A stretch of DNA of 64,000 nt from Geotalea toluenoxydans JCM 15764 (GCF_001311985.1 NZ_BBCJ01000005.1:62001-126000), one strand, 5' to 3'; numbered from the stretch's first letter, positions 51,875 through 62,188 are shown. Made by a program: numbers and translations. The notes: generated by a model from the sequence alone, not told the origin.

Positions 51875-51995
51875 GATCCTGTCCTCCAGCGACGAGTGGC
51901 GTACATGCTGTTCTGCCCTTGAACCATAACAGATAATGAGGTTTTTTAATGTAATAGTAATGTAAAAGGGGGAACTAAAGGAAACAGAGGATATT

Positions 51996-52020
51996 AAAGG
52001 GGGCTAAAAGCACCCCCTTT
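51996..52020 (-). terminator. Rho-independent terminator after RCC1/Ig-like gene
   Basis: Stem AAAGGGGGCT / AGCACCCCCTTT on the minus strand followed by AATAT. It lies just past the stop at 52031. The T-tract is modest. Confidence 0.7.
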
Positions 52021-52030
52021 TGACATGTGG

Positions 52031-55000
52031 CTAAGGAACAGGTATTACGATGTCATCAATCCACGCGGTATCGGAACCTGAAGAGACTGATCCGTCCTTG
52101 GAATACGTCAATTTGAAGGTATGGCTGCCGGCAATCACAGGAAAAGACGCTTGATTCCAGCCGATAGAGCCTGACCATTTACTTTGCTCTATGCCATCAA
52201 TATAGAATCGGAGATAGTCATAATTCGCCTCGGAGCTGACTGAATACCAGAAGGTTATATTGCCAGCCGCGCAGTTCTGTGTAACCTCTATACCCGCATT
52301 TTGATTGTCGGTGATGGAAACGGGGGCCTCGACGGCATAGATTCCACCATGCTTAGTCGTTGTTTTCACAGCCCACAAGCCATTGCCGCTTGTCACCCAT
52401 GGGAGGTACGTCAAATTGCCGGACTCAAATCCTTCGTTTTTAGCGTTGCCCGTAGGCGGAGGACCAGAGGTAACCGTCGGGAAGACAATATCATCCACCC
52501 AAGCGGTGTCTGAACCGGTAGATACCGACCCATCTTTTGAATAGACCCACTTGAAGGTATGAGTACCAGCCGTTACTGCAACCGTTGCCTGCGTCCAGGG
52601 GACCGAACCTGACCACTTCCCTTTTTGTACACCGTCCACATAGAGAGTCAGAAAGTCAAAATTGGCCTCGGAGCTCACTGAGTACCAGAAAATAAGATTG
52701 CCGGCAACACAATTGACTGGAACTTCAAGCGAGGCGCTTTGGCTGTCAACAATAGATACTGGTGCTTCTGCTGAGTAAATTCCACCGTGTTTGGTCGTCG
52801 TCTTAGCAGTCCATAAGCCATTACCGCTGGTCACCCATGGTAGCTTGCCGAGATTTCCAGTCTCGAAGTCTTCGCTTGGGATAGTCAATAAAGCATTAAC
52901 CGTAAAGGTCACTTCGGCAACGCCGACGTTGCTTGCCATATCCCGCATCTCAACTCTGACGGTATGGGGGCCGTTGGCCAAAGTAGAAAGACGACTCCCG
53001 TTAAATTTATTTACCACCACTCCATCCACCTTGACAGTTGCGGTGCCGCCGGCGTTACTTGTGAAAGTCAGTAACGGCTGGTTATCGGTCGTGGTTCCGG
53101 TTGTCGGAGATGATATCGAAATGTCTGGTGCTACCGTGTCAACGATGAAACTTTTTTCAGAAAAACCAGTCCCGGCCGTATCGGTTGCCTCCACCCGGAC
53201 AAGGTGCGTCCCATCGGCCAACGGCCCCAAACTGTCGCCTGACACTTTGTTCACCACTATCCCGTCAACCTTCACCACCACGGTGCCGTTACTCACTGTA
53301 TAGGTAAGGATCGGGGAGTTATTATTGGTATTCAGGCCGCTAGCAGGAGAGCTGATGCTGACTGTCGGCAGCACATCAACCGTAAAACTAACTTCTGCAA
53401 ACCCCTTGTTTCCTGCCGCATCAGTTGCTTCCACCCGCACGGTATGCGGACCATCGGCGAAAGGGCCCAGGTTGCTGCCGGAAGTCTTGTTCACCGTTAC
53501 ACCATCCAGCTTTACGACGACAGTTCCGTCACTCACAGTGTAGGAAAGTAAGCGATAGCTGGTGTTTATGGTTCCTGATGTAGGAGATGTTATCGAAACA
53601 GTCGGTGCCACAGTATCAACAGTAAAAAGTTGCTGAGCCATACGGCTTCCGCCAGCGTTGGTTGCCACCACTTGGACCCAATGGGTTCCGTCCACCAGCG
53701 GTCCCAAAGTGTCGCCTGACACTTTATTTATCACTACGTCGTCAACCTTCACCACTACGGTGCCGTTACTAACAGTATAAGTCAAAAGTGGTAAGTTATT
53801 GTTAGTATAACCAGCAGCAGGGGAGTTGAGAATTACTGTCGGTGGTTGAAGTACTGTGAACTGTATCTCGGAAGAACCCTTGTTTCCTGCCCCGTCACAA
53901 GACTCCACCAGCACGGTGTGAAGTCCTGCTGCAAGATACAGGGTGTCGCCGGATACATTGTTTACCGTCACGCCGTCAACCTTAACCGTCACGGTACCTT
54001 CACTCACTGCGTAGGATAATAACGGAGTCGTGCTTTGTGTTGCTGCCGTCGGCGAAATAATATTTACTGTTGGAGCAGTGGTGTCAAGGGAAATTGAAGC
54101 GCTGTAGGCAGGCGACCAGGTGCCGAGATTACTTTTAAATTTGCAGTAGACGGTTTTCAAGCCATCATTGGGGGAAAGAATCCAGTTTTTGACGTCGCAT
54201 ATGCTTCTGGTGCAGTCCAGGTGATATTATCATTGCTAAACTGCATCTCAGCGATACTGTTTTTATCAAAAACAGAAAACGTCAAATCAGTTGTCAGGCT
54301 ATTTGTATAAGCAGCACCATCATTGATCTTGATGGCCGTTGCTAAATCTATAATTACCGGGCTGTGCCTTTCTATCGTTGTGCCGTCACCAACCTCGCCC
54401 AGGTAGTTGTATCCCCACGACCACAGGGAATGGTCCGCTTTCTGAGCAACCGAGTAAAATTCACCCGTCCCAGTAATTGAGGTCCAACTATCCCCTGCGA
54501 TTTGGGATGGAACATAACTATCGAAAGTCGTTCCGTTTCCTAATTGGCCATAATAATTAAATCCCCATGTCCACAATGTCCCATCAGTCTTGACAGCAAG
54601 TGAGTGGAGTGCACCTGCAGAGACAGAAGTCCAGGTGTTTTCGTTACCTATCTTAAAAGGATAATTTCTGTTTGTAACAGTACCATCTCCCAATTGCTTA
54701 TATTCGTTATACCCCCACGCCCACAACGTCCCATCTGATTTGAGGGCAAGATTATGGAATAAAAATGATGAAATAGTCGTCCAGGTTGTATCAGTCCCAA
54801 TCTGGACCGGGGTCATCGTTCCCGTGGTGGAATTGTTGCCAAGCTGCCCGTAAGCATTATCCCCCCATGCCCACAAGGTGCCATCAGTTTTGATTACTAT
54901 ATTATGGCCATATCCACAGGCAACAGCTCTCCAGCCGGGACCGGCTGCAAAGATCTGCACAGGCTCATCTTATCGACTGTTGTCCCATCACCCAATTGCC

Positions 55001-55494
55001 CATAAGCATTATACCCCCATGCCCACAAACTACCGTCTGTCTTAATCGCCACAGAGTGATATGCGCCAGCTTTCACTGAAACCCAATTGCTGTCATTGCC
55101 GATCTGAACAGGAATACGTCTTTCTACAATTGAACCATCGCCAATTTGACCGTATTGGTTATCCCCCACCCCATAAGGTGCCATCGTCTTTGACTGCCAC
55201 CGAATGAAATCTGCCCGATGCAATGGATTTCCATATGTAGCTGTTCACCATGAATGAAGCGGTCTTTGCTATAGTCGTTCCGTCACCTAATTGTCCTTTA
55301 AAGTTCGACCCCCATGCCCACATAGAACCGTCTGTTTTCAGCGCAATAACATGATCCTGACCTGCTGCAATTTGTGAAAAAGACAGAGGGACAATATCCC
55401 CCGGTGCAGCATAAGCAGATGGACAAATAAATGTAAGAGACAATATCAGTCCACATAGAGCAAATACCTTAAAAATCTTCTTCAAAAATCCCAT
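52031..55494 (-). CDS. Secreted RCC1-repeat, Ig-like repeat surface protein
   Basis: About 1154 codons. Signal peptide (VFALCGLILSLTFICPSAYA) precedes about seven RCC1-like repeats (pattern HS.A.K.DGTLWAWG.N.YGQLGDGTT) and a short linker. Five Ig-like domains of about 80 residues follow (pattern PTVSI.SP..G...LLTYTVS.GTV.VKVDG). Two near-identical C-terminal domains start FE.GNL..LPWVTSGNGLW and contain KHGGIY and FWYSVSSEAN. Three indels: near 55165 (restoring LWGWGDNQYGQIGDG), near 54955 and near 54165 (restoring ILSPNDGLKTVYCKF). Role probably adhesion or matrix. A terminator-ended leader at 55543-55680 suggests control. Confidence 0.8.
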
Positions 55495-55542
55495 GCCCCC
55501 TCCTCATAATAGTAGAACAACAATAATGCTTTTGGAAAAGAC

Positions 55543-55572
55543 AAAAAAGCCTACCCCTGTACACAGATAGGC
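55543..55572 (-). terminator. Terminator within the leader of the RCC1/Ig-like gene
   Basis: Minus-strand GCCTA...TAGGC stem with an inner CTGT/ACAG pairing, followed by TTTTTT. It lies 49 bp before the start codon at 55494, in the position of an attenuator after a riboswitch. Confidence 0.72.
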
Positions 55573-55600
55573 CTCTAAAGTATTACCACTTCACTTCGAC

Positions 55601-55680
55601 ACGCCCCTCTCATCCCCTTGTGGATGGTAGCTTTGTGCCACCGGTTGCCTGGGTATTACCTTTTCGGCGTACTAATATTT
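55601..55680 (-). promoter_or_regulatory. Structured RNA leader, possible riboswitch
   Basis: An 80-nt minus-strand domain closed by ACGCC/GGCGT (55676-55680 with 55601-55605). It contains two hairpins: GGTGGC-ACAAA-GCTACC and CATCC-ACAAG-GGGATG. A downstream terminator completes an attenuator layout. AGGCAACC and CACAAAGC recall the GEMM-I (c-di-GMP / cGAMP) core, common before surface-protein genes in Geobacter, but the canonical P2 hairpin and GAAA loop are missing. Class is unresolved. The rest of the 395-bp gap (55495-55889) is AT-rich, with no gene seen. Confidence 0.5.
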
Positions 55681-55889
55681 AATTTTAATATTTTAGGTTA
55701 CCCAACATATATCTGTTAAATAAAAAAAGATAGATAATTTAATATTTATTTTACCTAATATCAAGTAGCAGCATTAATTAAACATTGCTATTGTGCCAAC
55801 TAAAGCTATCACGGGCAAAAGTCCTCCTGTACCAGCAGGCCTCCATTAATACCCTTGCAAAACAGCGATCCCGATGCTACACAAGAGGC

Positions 55890-56852
55890 ATGAAATGGTA
55901 TAAAAAAATCTTCACCCCTCTTATTGCCTTGATCGGCATTCAGCTGGTCTGGATCCTGCTGGTGATCTTCTGGATCTACTGGTTCCTCGGCCGGAATCGG
56001 GAATTCCGCGATTTGGCCCAGCGTTACAAGCCGGAACTGATCGGCCATGGTCTTAACTGGGTCGTGCTGGTAGAGGGGCTGATCCTGCTGGTGGCAATCC
56101 TCGCCGGGGTCTACGTCATGTTCCTCTACTGGCGGCGCCAGGCCAAGCTTTATCGGCAACAGAGGAGCTTTATTTCCCAACTGACCCACGAGTTGAAGTC
56201 TCCCCTGGCTTCGATCCAGCTTCACCTGCAGACCATCAAGCTGCGCAAGCCTCCACAGGAAAAAATGGACATGTTTCTCGACACCATGCTCTCGGATACG
56301 GAAAGGCTGAATAATCTCATCAGCAACCTTCTGATGGCGACCCGCATCGAGTATCGCCAACTGGGGGTCGAGCAGAAAACGGTGGATTTTTCAGAGTTCG
56401 TCCAGGATTACATGGAGAAAAAACGGGGGGAACTGCCCGAAGGGGGAAGGCTGCATGTGGAGGTTGAAAAAGGTCTGATGGCACAAATAGATAGTGAAGG
56501 GATGGAGATGGCCCTGCGCAACCTTTTCGAGAATGCCTTGCTCTACTCCCCGGTTTCACCCGACATCAGGGTAACCTTGAAGAGAAGCAGCAAAAACTGT
56601 CAGCTCGACTTTCAGGACAAAGGCAAGGGGCTTGAAAAGAATGAGGTAAGCAGAATCTTTGCCCTCTTCTACAGGGTGCGGACCCCCGGTGAAAACATCC
56701 GCGGCACCGGTCTGGGGTTGTATATCGTAAAATCTGTAGTAAACGCCCATGGCGGAAAGGTTAGCGTAACCAGCGAAGGCTTGGGGAAAGGCTCCACATT
56801 CCATATCACTCTGCCGCTGGTAGATCCTGAAAACAGGAGAAAGTCAGCATGA
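55890..56852 (+). CDS. Two-component sensor histidine kinase
   Basis: Intact 320-residue kinase from ATG 55890-55892 (MKWYKKIFTPLIALIG) with an AAGAGG site; an earlier in-frame start at 55785 has no site. Two membrane segments (LIGIQLVWILLVIFWIYWFL and LVEGLILLVAILAGVYVMF) with only about 25 residues between them, so little periplasmic sensor. HisKA: FISQLTHELKSPLASIQ. HATPase: NLFENALLYS, DKGKGL and GTGLGLYIVKSVV. The stop overlaps the regulator start (ATGA). It probably senses membrane or cytoplasmic signals; the stimulus is unknown. Confidence 0.9.
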   Translation: MKWYKKIFTPLIALIGIQLVWILLVIFWIYWFLGRNREFRDLAQRYKPELIGHGLNWVVLVEGLILLVAILAGVYVMFLYWRRQAKLYRQQRSFISQLTHELKSPLASIQLHLQTIKLRKPPQEKMDMFLDTMLSDTERLNNLISNLLMATRIEYRQLGVEQKTVDFSEFVQDYMEKKRGELPEGGRLHVEVEKGLMAQIDSEGMEMALRNLFENALLYSPVSPDIRVTLKRSSKNCQLDFQDKGKGLEKNEVSRIFALFYRVRTPGENIRGTGLGLYIVKSVVNAHGGKVSVTSEGLGKGSTFHITLPLVDPENRRKSA

Positions 56853-57718
56853 GCAATGATAAACCGCACATACTGCTGGTGGAAGACGAAATCCATCTGG
56901 CGCGGGGCATCTGCTTCAACCTGGAGCTTGAAAATATTCGGGTGAGCCATGTGGAGAGCGGTGAGGAGGCACTGGAACGAGTCAAGTTCGAACGCTTCGA
57001 CTTGATTATCCTGGATGTGATGCTCCCCGGAATCGATGGCTTTATTGTCTGCAAAAAAGTCAGGGAGCTGGATGCAAGGGTGCCGGTGCTGATGTTGACT
57101 GCCCGTTCCGATGAGCGGGACAGGATCGCCGGACTTGCAGGGGGAGCAGATGACTACCTGACCAAACCATTTAACCTGGACGAATTTCTGCTGCGGGTGA
57201 GAGGTATGCTCCGACGCTCTGCATGGTACAGGCCGGACCCGATTGAGGAGGGTTACCGCTTCGGCGAGAATCAGGTTTACCTGCTCTCCTACCGGGCGAA
57301 AACACCCCAGGGAGAAATTGATCTGACTGACCTGGAAGTGAAGATGCTGTCGCTGTTCTTTCAGAAGGAAGGTGAGGCTATCCCTCGGAAAGTACTGCTG
57401 GAAAGCGTTTGGGGCTATGCTTCCGATGCCGAAACCCGCACATTGGACAACTTCATCGTCCGCCTGCGCAAGTATTTCGAGCCTGATCCTGCCAAACCGG
57501 TCTATTTTCAAACAGTGCGCGGGGTGGGGTACCGTTTCACGGGGAGCGTGAAAAACGGGGTTCGAAGTTCGAGGTTCGAAGTTCTAAGTTCGATGTTACG
57601 CTGCAATAGAAAAGGCCGGAAGAAAATCCTTCCGGCCTTTAAAATCACCGGTCACCGGTCACCAGTCACCAGTCACCAGTCACCAATCACCGCCTTTAAA
57701 GCCCCGCCTTCTCCCTGA
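56849..57718 (+). CDS. OmpR-family response regulator (3' end uncertain)
   Basis: Receiver domain ([10 protein letters not shown], phospho-aspartate in [13 protein letters not shown], lysine in [10 protein letters not shown]) and winged-helix DNA-binding domain ([29 protein letters not shown]). The family should end about ten residues after RGVGYRF. As given, the frame continues for 55 more codons through a GTTCGAAG-type tandem repeat, a perfect terminator stem (57611-57640) and a TCACCAG repeat, and overlaps the end of metK. A single-base insertion in the GGGG near 57541 would move the stop to 57607-57609, right before the terminator. I think that is the real end. Confidence 0.88.
   Translation: MSNDKPHILLVEDEIHLARGICFNLELENIRVSHVESGEEALERVKFERFDLIILDVMLPGIDGFIVCKKVRELDARVPVLMLTARSDERDRIAGLAGGADDYLTKPFNLDEFLLRVRGMLRRSAWYRPDPIEEGYRFGENQVYLLSYRAKTPQGEIDLTDLEVKMLSLFFQKEGEAIPRKVLLESVWGYASDAETRTLDNFIVRLRKYFEPDPAKPVYFQTVRGVGYRFTGSVKNGVRSSRFEVLSSMLRCNRKGRKKILPAFKITGHRSPVTSHQSPITAFKAPPSP
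57559..57597. repeat. Short tandem repeat, GTTCGAAG type
   Basis: About five imperfect units of 7-8 bp (GGTTCGAA, GTTCGAG, GTTCGAA, GTTCTAA, GTTCGAT). It lies at the 3' end of the response regulator gene. Confidence 0.75.
57611..57640. terminator. Bidirectional terminator between the response regulator and metK
   Basis: Stem AAAGGCCGGAAG / CTTCCGGCCTTT (loop AAAATC region). It suits the plus-strand regulator and possibly metK on the minus strand. Confidence 0.83.
57646..57691. repeat. Heptamer tandem repeat CACCRGT
   Basis: Six and a half head-to-tail copies of a 7-bp unit: CACCGGT twice, CACCAGT three times, CACCAAT, CACC. It lies between the terminator and the metK stop. It could vary in copy number. 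Confidence 0.85.
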
Positions 57719-58861
57719 TCAGGGATACCTTGTCGGTGCGTTCCCAGGTGAATTCCGGCAGTTCGCGGCCGAAGTGGCCGTAGGCGGCGGTTTTCTTGTA
57801 GATGGGGCGGAGCAGGTCGAGCTGCTCGATGATAGCCCGGGGGCGCAGGTCGAATACTTCGCGGACAATCTGGGCAATCCTAGCGGAAGGGATCTTGCCG
57901 GTGCCCGAGGTATCCACCATGACGGAAACAGGCTCGGCAACGCCGATGGCATAAGCCACCTGCACTTCGCATTTCTCGGCAAGACCGGCAGCAACCAGGT
58001 TTTTGGCAACATAACGCCCCATGTAGGCTGCGGAACGGTCGACCTTTGAGGGGTCCTTACCTGAGAAAGCGCCGCCGCCGTGGGCACCATGGCCACCATA
58101 GCTGTCGACAATGATCTTACGGCCGGTCAGGCACAGTCACCCATTGGTCCGCCGATGACGAAACGGCCTGTGGGGTTGATAAGAAAGCGGGTTGAGTCAT
58201 TCATCAATTCAGCAGGAATGATCTTCTTGACGACTTCTTCGATGATTCCCTCCTTGATGGTTTCGTAGGAAACCTCCGGAGTGTGCTGGGAGGAAATAAC
58301 GACCGTGTCAACATGAACCGGCCTGTCGTTCTCATACCTGATGGAAACCTGGGATTTGGAATCGGGGCGAAGGAAATCGAGGATGCCGCCTTTGCGCACG
58401 TCGGCAAGCTTTTTCACCAGCTTGTGGGAAAGGAGGATCGACATGGGCATGAGTTCCGGAGTTTCGGTGCAGGCGTAGCGAACATCAGCCCCTGGTCGCC
58501 GGCCCCTGATCCTTGAAGAGCCCCTGCCCTTCATCAACACCCTGGGCGATATCGGGGGACTGTTTATCGATAGAGGTGAGAACGGCACAGGTTTCCCAGT
58601 CAAAGCCCATGCAGAGTCATTATAGCCGATCTCCTTGATGGTCTCGCGAACAATTTTCGGATAGTCGACAATGGCATTGGTGGTAATCTCTCCGGCAATA
58701 ACCGCCATGCCGGTTGTGACCAGTGTTTCACAGGCAACCCTGGATCTGGGATCCTGGGCAAGAATAGCATCGAGAATGGCATCTGAAACCTGGTCGGCTA
58801 CCTTATCGGGATGACCCTCGGAAACCGATTCAGAGGTAAAAATGTAATCCTTCATTTCCAT
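57696..58861 (-). CDS. metK: S-adenosylmethionine synthetase
   Basis: Makes SAM from methionine and ATP. About 388 codons. Motifs: [21 protein letters not shown] at the start, [39 protein letters not shown] and the C-terminal [10 protein letters not shown]. Three single-base losses break it: near 58612 (restoring [15 protein letters not shown]), near 58503 (G, restoring [15 protein letters not shown]) and near 58132 (G, restoring GDCGLTGRKII). An essential enzyme with three breaks is strong evidence of sequence errors. A promoter TTGACA / TATAAAAT lies upstream at 58920-58948. I saw no SAM riboswitch in the leader. Confidence 0.95.
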
Positions 58862-58919
58862 CGTTTAAACCCTCCTCAACCATATTTTATGGACTAAAAG
58901 TTCAAGAAAAAGACCTCGA

Positions 58920-58948
58920 ATTTTATAGCCGCTAAAATAATTTGTCAA
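58920..58948 (-). promoter_or_regulatory. Sigma-70 type promoter of metK
   Basis: Minus-strand TTGACA (58943-58948) and TATAAAAT (58920-58927) with near-optimal spacing, about 60 bp upstream of the metK ATG. A GAGGAGGG site lies just before the start codon. Confidence 0.7.
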
Positions 58949-58973
58949 TCTTTAATAAAATTAACCAGAACCT

Positions 58974-60248
58974 TCAGGCTCCCATACGGCGCAGAAATGC
59001 ATCGACCTTGGCAACATCGGCCATTGAACGGAATTCCCGGTAGCCATCGGCCGTATCCGCATCCAGGCCGCGATAGAACCTGGGCCGCTTGTTTTTAAGG
59101 CCGTCGAGGAGCTTATTCGCCGCGTAATCCTCGATAATAACGCCTTCGGCGCGGGTCTTCAGATCCAAAAGAATGCTGTAGCCAAGCTGGAAAAGCCTCT
59201 TCAGAAATTCCCCAGTCAAGACCTCACCGGCTTTTTTTGCATCATCGCCGCATATTGTTTCCAAAGCCATGTTAAGGTAACCATAAACCCGGGTAACCAC
59301 CATGCGCATCACCTCGGTGTCGGCAAGTGCGGTCCCGTCCGCCACCAGGGCGTTATTGATCAGGTAGTTAAGCTCCATATACAACTCTTCCGAATCCGCC
59401 AGAGCCAGTGCCCGCTGTAAAAGAGCATTATCGGCACTTACCGGCACCGGCAGAGCTGCCGTGGAACCGGTTGCAATTTGTTTTTTGTCCCCATGAAGGC
59501 TGAAGGAAGAGGGCTTCACCCTTGCATAGATGGAGAGTGCCTCGTCAAGGGGGGGAAAACCCAGATCGGCCAGGCGACCGGAGCGGAACTGATAGCAGAT
59601 ATCCTCAAGTTCCAGGTCCACGTCACTCTTGACCCCTTCCATGAGAGCCACATAGAGTTGCTCGTCGATTCGCCTGATGCTTTCGATGAATCGGCCCAGA
59701 ACCTGGCTGTGTTTGGGATTTTTAAAGGTGATCATGAAGGTGCCGTCAAAGGTGTGATCCCAGTCCGCCAGGCGCTCTTCGTCATTGGACATGTCTCCTA
59801 TGCCGCCGCCGACGATGATTTCACGATTGAGGAAAAGCTGAAGCAGCTCGAAATCCATGCTCGGCAGAAGTTCCCTGAGCTTGTCATCTCCCCCTTCCAG
59901 CAGGTAACCGTACCACTCCACCGCCTTATCATGGGAGAAGGACCACTTGGACCATAGCTCCATATCCAGCAGGAACAGGCACTGCTCAGGAGAAGCAAGC
60001 TGGACCAGTTCCAGGGCATCTGTCTCCCCCACATCCTTCACCATCCAGAAGAATTCCTGGGGCTCCATCTCCCGGACCAGGCGCTCCCCTTCGGCATCGC
60101 CAATGATCAGGTCCATACGTTCCTTGGCCCCAAGCCTTTTCAGATATCGGGCCTTCTCCACGAAGGGGAGCCCGGCGAAGGTCAGCGAAGACGCACGCCC
60201 CCCCTTCACCAGTTTCAGTATTGCAGCGTCATTGTTCTTCTTTTGCAA
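58974..60248 (-). CDS. DUF6178 family protein
   Basis: Intact 424 residues, cytoplasmic, no signal peptide or membrane helix. It contains AKERMDLIIGDAEGERLVREMEPQEFFWMVKDVGE near 40 and the repeated acidic helix pattern typical of DUF6178 proteins of Desulfuromonadota. A glycine-rich IIVGGGIGDMSNDEERL segment lies near 145. Function unknown. It lies upstream of metK on the same strand (112 bp gap holding the metK promoter). Upstream are the YkgJ-type and secretion genes. Confidence 0.75.
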   Translation of the reverse strand: MQKKNNDAAILKLVKGGRASSLTFAGLPFVEKARYLKRLGAKERMDLIIGDAEGERLVREMEPQEFFWMVKDVGETDALELVQLASPEQCLFLLDMELWSKWSFSHDKAVEWYGYLLEGGDDKLRELLPSMDFELLQLFLNREIIVGGGIGDMSNDEERLADWDHTFDGTFMITFKNPKHSQVLGRFIESIRRIDEQLYVALMEGVKSDVDLELEDICYQFRSGRLADLGFPPLDEALSIYARVKPSSFSLHGDKKQIATGSTAALPVPVSADNALLQRALALADSEELYMELNYLINNALVADGTALADTEVMRMVVTRVYGYLNMALETICGDDAKKAGEVLTGEFLKRLFQLGYSILLDLKTRAEGVIIEDYAANKLLDGLKNKRPRFYRGLDADTADGYREFRSMADVAKVDAFLRRMGA

Positions 60249-60303
60249 ATCGAACTCCTGTTTTTGTCTTCATCATCTGTTTGTGCCGGTCGCCAATTGC
60301 AAC

Positions 60304-60594
60304 TCAGCGCCTTCTACGCTTCAATCCCTGTGCCTTACGATAGCCGCAGTCATCATGGAGCCAATTCAGCTCCCTGACCAGCTCCTCGGTCAGCTGAATG
60401 CATTCGGGACAGATCTGGAAACGCCGCTCGTAAATCTTGCATTCCCGGGTCACCACATCCAGGTAGCGGCATGGGGTAGAGGTGAAAAAGATTGCCCCCG
60501 ATTCGTCTTCTATCTTTTCAAAACAGCAGAGTCCGCACTGTTCACATAAAGATTCCCACGCGGCCATGTCTTTTGCCTGATTTTCCACTGTCAT
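60304..60594 (-). CDS. YkgJ-type zinc/iron-chelating cysteine-cluster protein
   Basis: 97 residues from ATG 60592-60594 (MTVENQAKDMAAWESL). Cysteine pattern CEQCGLCCF near the start, then PCRYLD, CKIYERR and CPECI, as in the CxxCxxCC family (YkgJ/YcgN). It presumably binds a metal or cluster; no function is known. An upstream in-frame extension to 60783 overlaps the GspB-like gene and is rejected. It begins 7 bp after the GspB-like stop. Confidence 0.8.
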   Translation of the reverse strand: MTVENQAKDMAAWESLCEQCGLCCFEKIEDESGAIFFTSTPCRYLDVVTRECKIYERRFQICPECIQLTEELVRELNWLHDDCGYRKAQGLKRRRR

Positions 60595-60601
60595 TGGGGG
60601 T

Positions 60602-61314
60602 TCACCTGTATTGATTGATCTTGCCCAGCAATATCTCGAATATACTGCCGCCTTGGGAAAGGCGCACCCTGTCCGGAAGGATCTCCAACACCTTCGCCCC
60701 ATCCACCGTTGCGCCCTGGGTAACGGCAACACCGTTGACCACTGCCAGTCGCGACGAGCCTTCCTTCTGCCAGCCAATGCCACTTACCTTGAAGTCGAGG
60801 TGGTTCTCCTTTACTGAAATCGAACCGCTGGTGGTACGAAGAAAAGGCCCCGTTTCCCTTCGCACAGCTACTGCGGGGGCGAAGGCAGGAGGTTTGGCCG
60901 ATGTTGGGACAGCCGGTTTGACGGCAGGCTGTTTAACCTGCTGCTTTGGTATTGGCACAGGTGCAGATTGCTGCTTTTGCACGACCGCCGGCTCATTCGT
61001 TCCATCTGAAGGAAACTGGACTGGCTGCACCTGAACGGCAACGGGATTTGCCCCTTTGCCAGGGGGATAACCGCCCCATTCACGTCTGGAGGTGTGGTTG
61101 GTCTTGTTTTAGCAGTAGTAAAACCACCCATGGCAGCGAACGTAGAGAGTATCGCAGTGACGGCAACCACAACCAGTGCAGCAGGAATTTTCCAGAAGGA
61201 TGCCGATTTCCGGCTGCGTCGGTTCCTCGCCACATCACTGGCAAGGGGCATGGCATTACGCTGGGCAGCTTTTTCCTCTTCCACTTTCTTCAGGGCTTTC
61301 AGAATGGAACTCAT
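60602..61314 (-). CDS. GspB/ExeB-like secretion assembly protein
   Basis: About 237 codons from ATG 61312-61314 (MSSILKALKKVEEEKAA, a hallmark start). One membrane helix (FWKIPAALVVVAVTAILSTFAA, about 38-60). A Pro/Gln-rich periplasmic linker (about 70-150) follows, and a C-terminal GspB-type domain (VSGIGWQKEGSSRLAVVNGVAVTQGATVDGAKVLEI). One G is lost near 61045; restoring it gives AKGANPVAVQVQPVQ. With the ExeA-like ATPase upstream (23 bp) it should help assemble the type II secretion secretin or a pilus. Confidence 0.85.
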
Positions 61315-61337
61315 GGCATGCTCCCATCTCCTCGAAA

Positions 61338-62188
61338 TTAGTCGGCCAGCCGAAGCCTGCACCACAGGCGCTTCCACCAACCTCTCCTGCTGTTTTCGAC
61401 TTCAGCAATGGCAGTGCCCGCCATGCCCCCCCTGATTTCGCGGCTTCCTTCCGTAAAACCCACCAAGAGTGCTCTGTCGCAGACAATGTTGATCAGACGG
61501 GGAATACCGCCGGAATAGCGAAAGATTTTTTTGAGCGCTGAAGCGGAAAAGATCACCCCACCACTGGCCAGCTCCAGGCGATGTTCCACATATCCCGTTG
61601 TATCCTCGAAATCCATGGGAAGCAGATGGTATCGTACCAGTATCCGCTGCTTCAGCTGCCGCAGGTCGGTCCGGGCCAGCAGCTTTTCAAGCTCCGGCTG
61701 GCCTGCCAGAATAATCTGGATCAGCTTCTCCGTTTCCGTTTCCAGGTTGGAAATGAGGCGGATCTGTTCCAGGACATCGGCAGCCAGATTCTGTGCCTCG
61801 TCTATGACCAGAACAACTATCCGCCCGGCCTCCCTCTGTTCAAGAAGAAAGGCGTTCAGCACCTCCAGGAGCTGCGCCCGGCTCAGATCCTCGTGGGGAA
61901 TGGCGAAATCGCGGTTGATGGTGCGGAGCAGTTCATCCGACGACAGGCACGGGTTGAAGATGAGTGCGGTCCGATAGCCATCCTCGTCGAGCCGGTTGAG
62001 AAAGGTGCGCAGGACCGTTGTCTTGCCGGTTCCCACTTCTCCGGTCAATTGAATGAAGCCACAACGCTGTTTACGCCGTAAAGAAGATGGGCGAAGGCTT
62101 CCTGGTGGTTTTTGCTGAGGAAAATGAAGCGGGGATTAGGTGTTATGGAAAATGGTTTCTCTCTGAAGCCGTAATATTCCAGATACAT
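61338..62188 (-). CDS. ExeA/GspA-like AAA+ ATPase
   Basis: About 283 codons from ATG 62186-62188 (MYLEYYGFREKPFSITPNPRF, the diagnostic start of ExeA/GspA). Walker A GEVGTGKTT, Walker B VLVIDEAQNL and the C-terminal AAA lid (GGIPRLINIVCDRALL). One base is lost near 62062; restoring it gives VNSRCGFIQLTGEVGTG. It lacks the peptidoglycan-binding C-terminal domain of full ExeA. It forms an inner-membrane assembly complex with GspB. Confidence 0.87.

Noticed and set aside
55601-55680. Canonical GEMM-I riboswitch
   Set aside because: Only parts of the core resemble GEMM; the P2 hairpin with its GAAA loop is missing, so I list it only as a structured leader of unresolved class.
57646-57691. CRISPR-like repeat
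   Set aside because: The 7-bp units are head to tail with no spacers; it is a simple tandem repeat. No CRISPR array or cas gene was seen.
58862-58973. SAM riboswitch before metK, or SAH riboswitch before ahcY (44525-44661)
   Set aside because: Neither leader shows the conserved core of a SAM or SAH riboswitch. The metK leader is short and AT-rich with an ordinary promoter.
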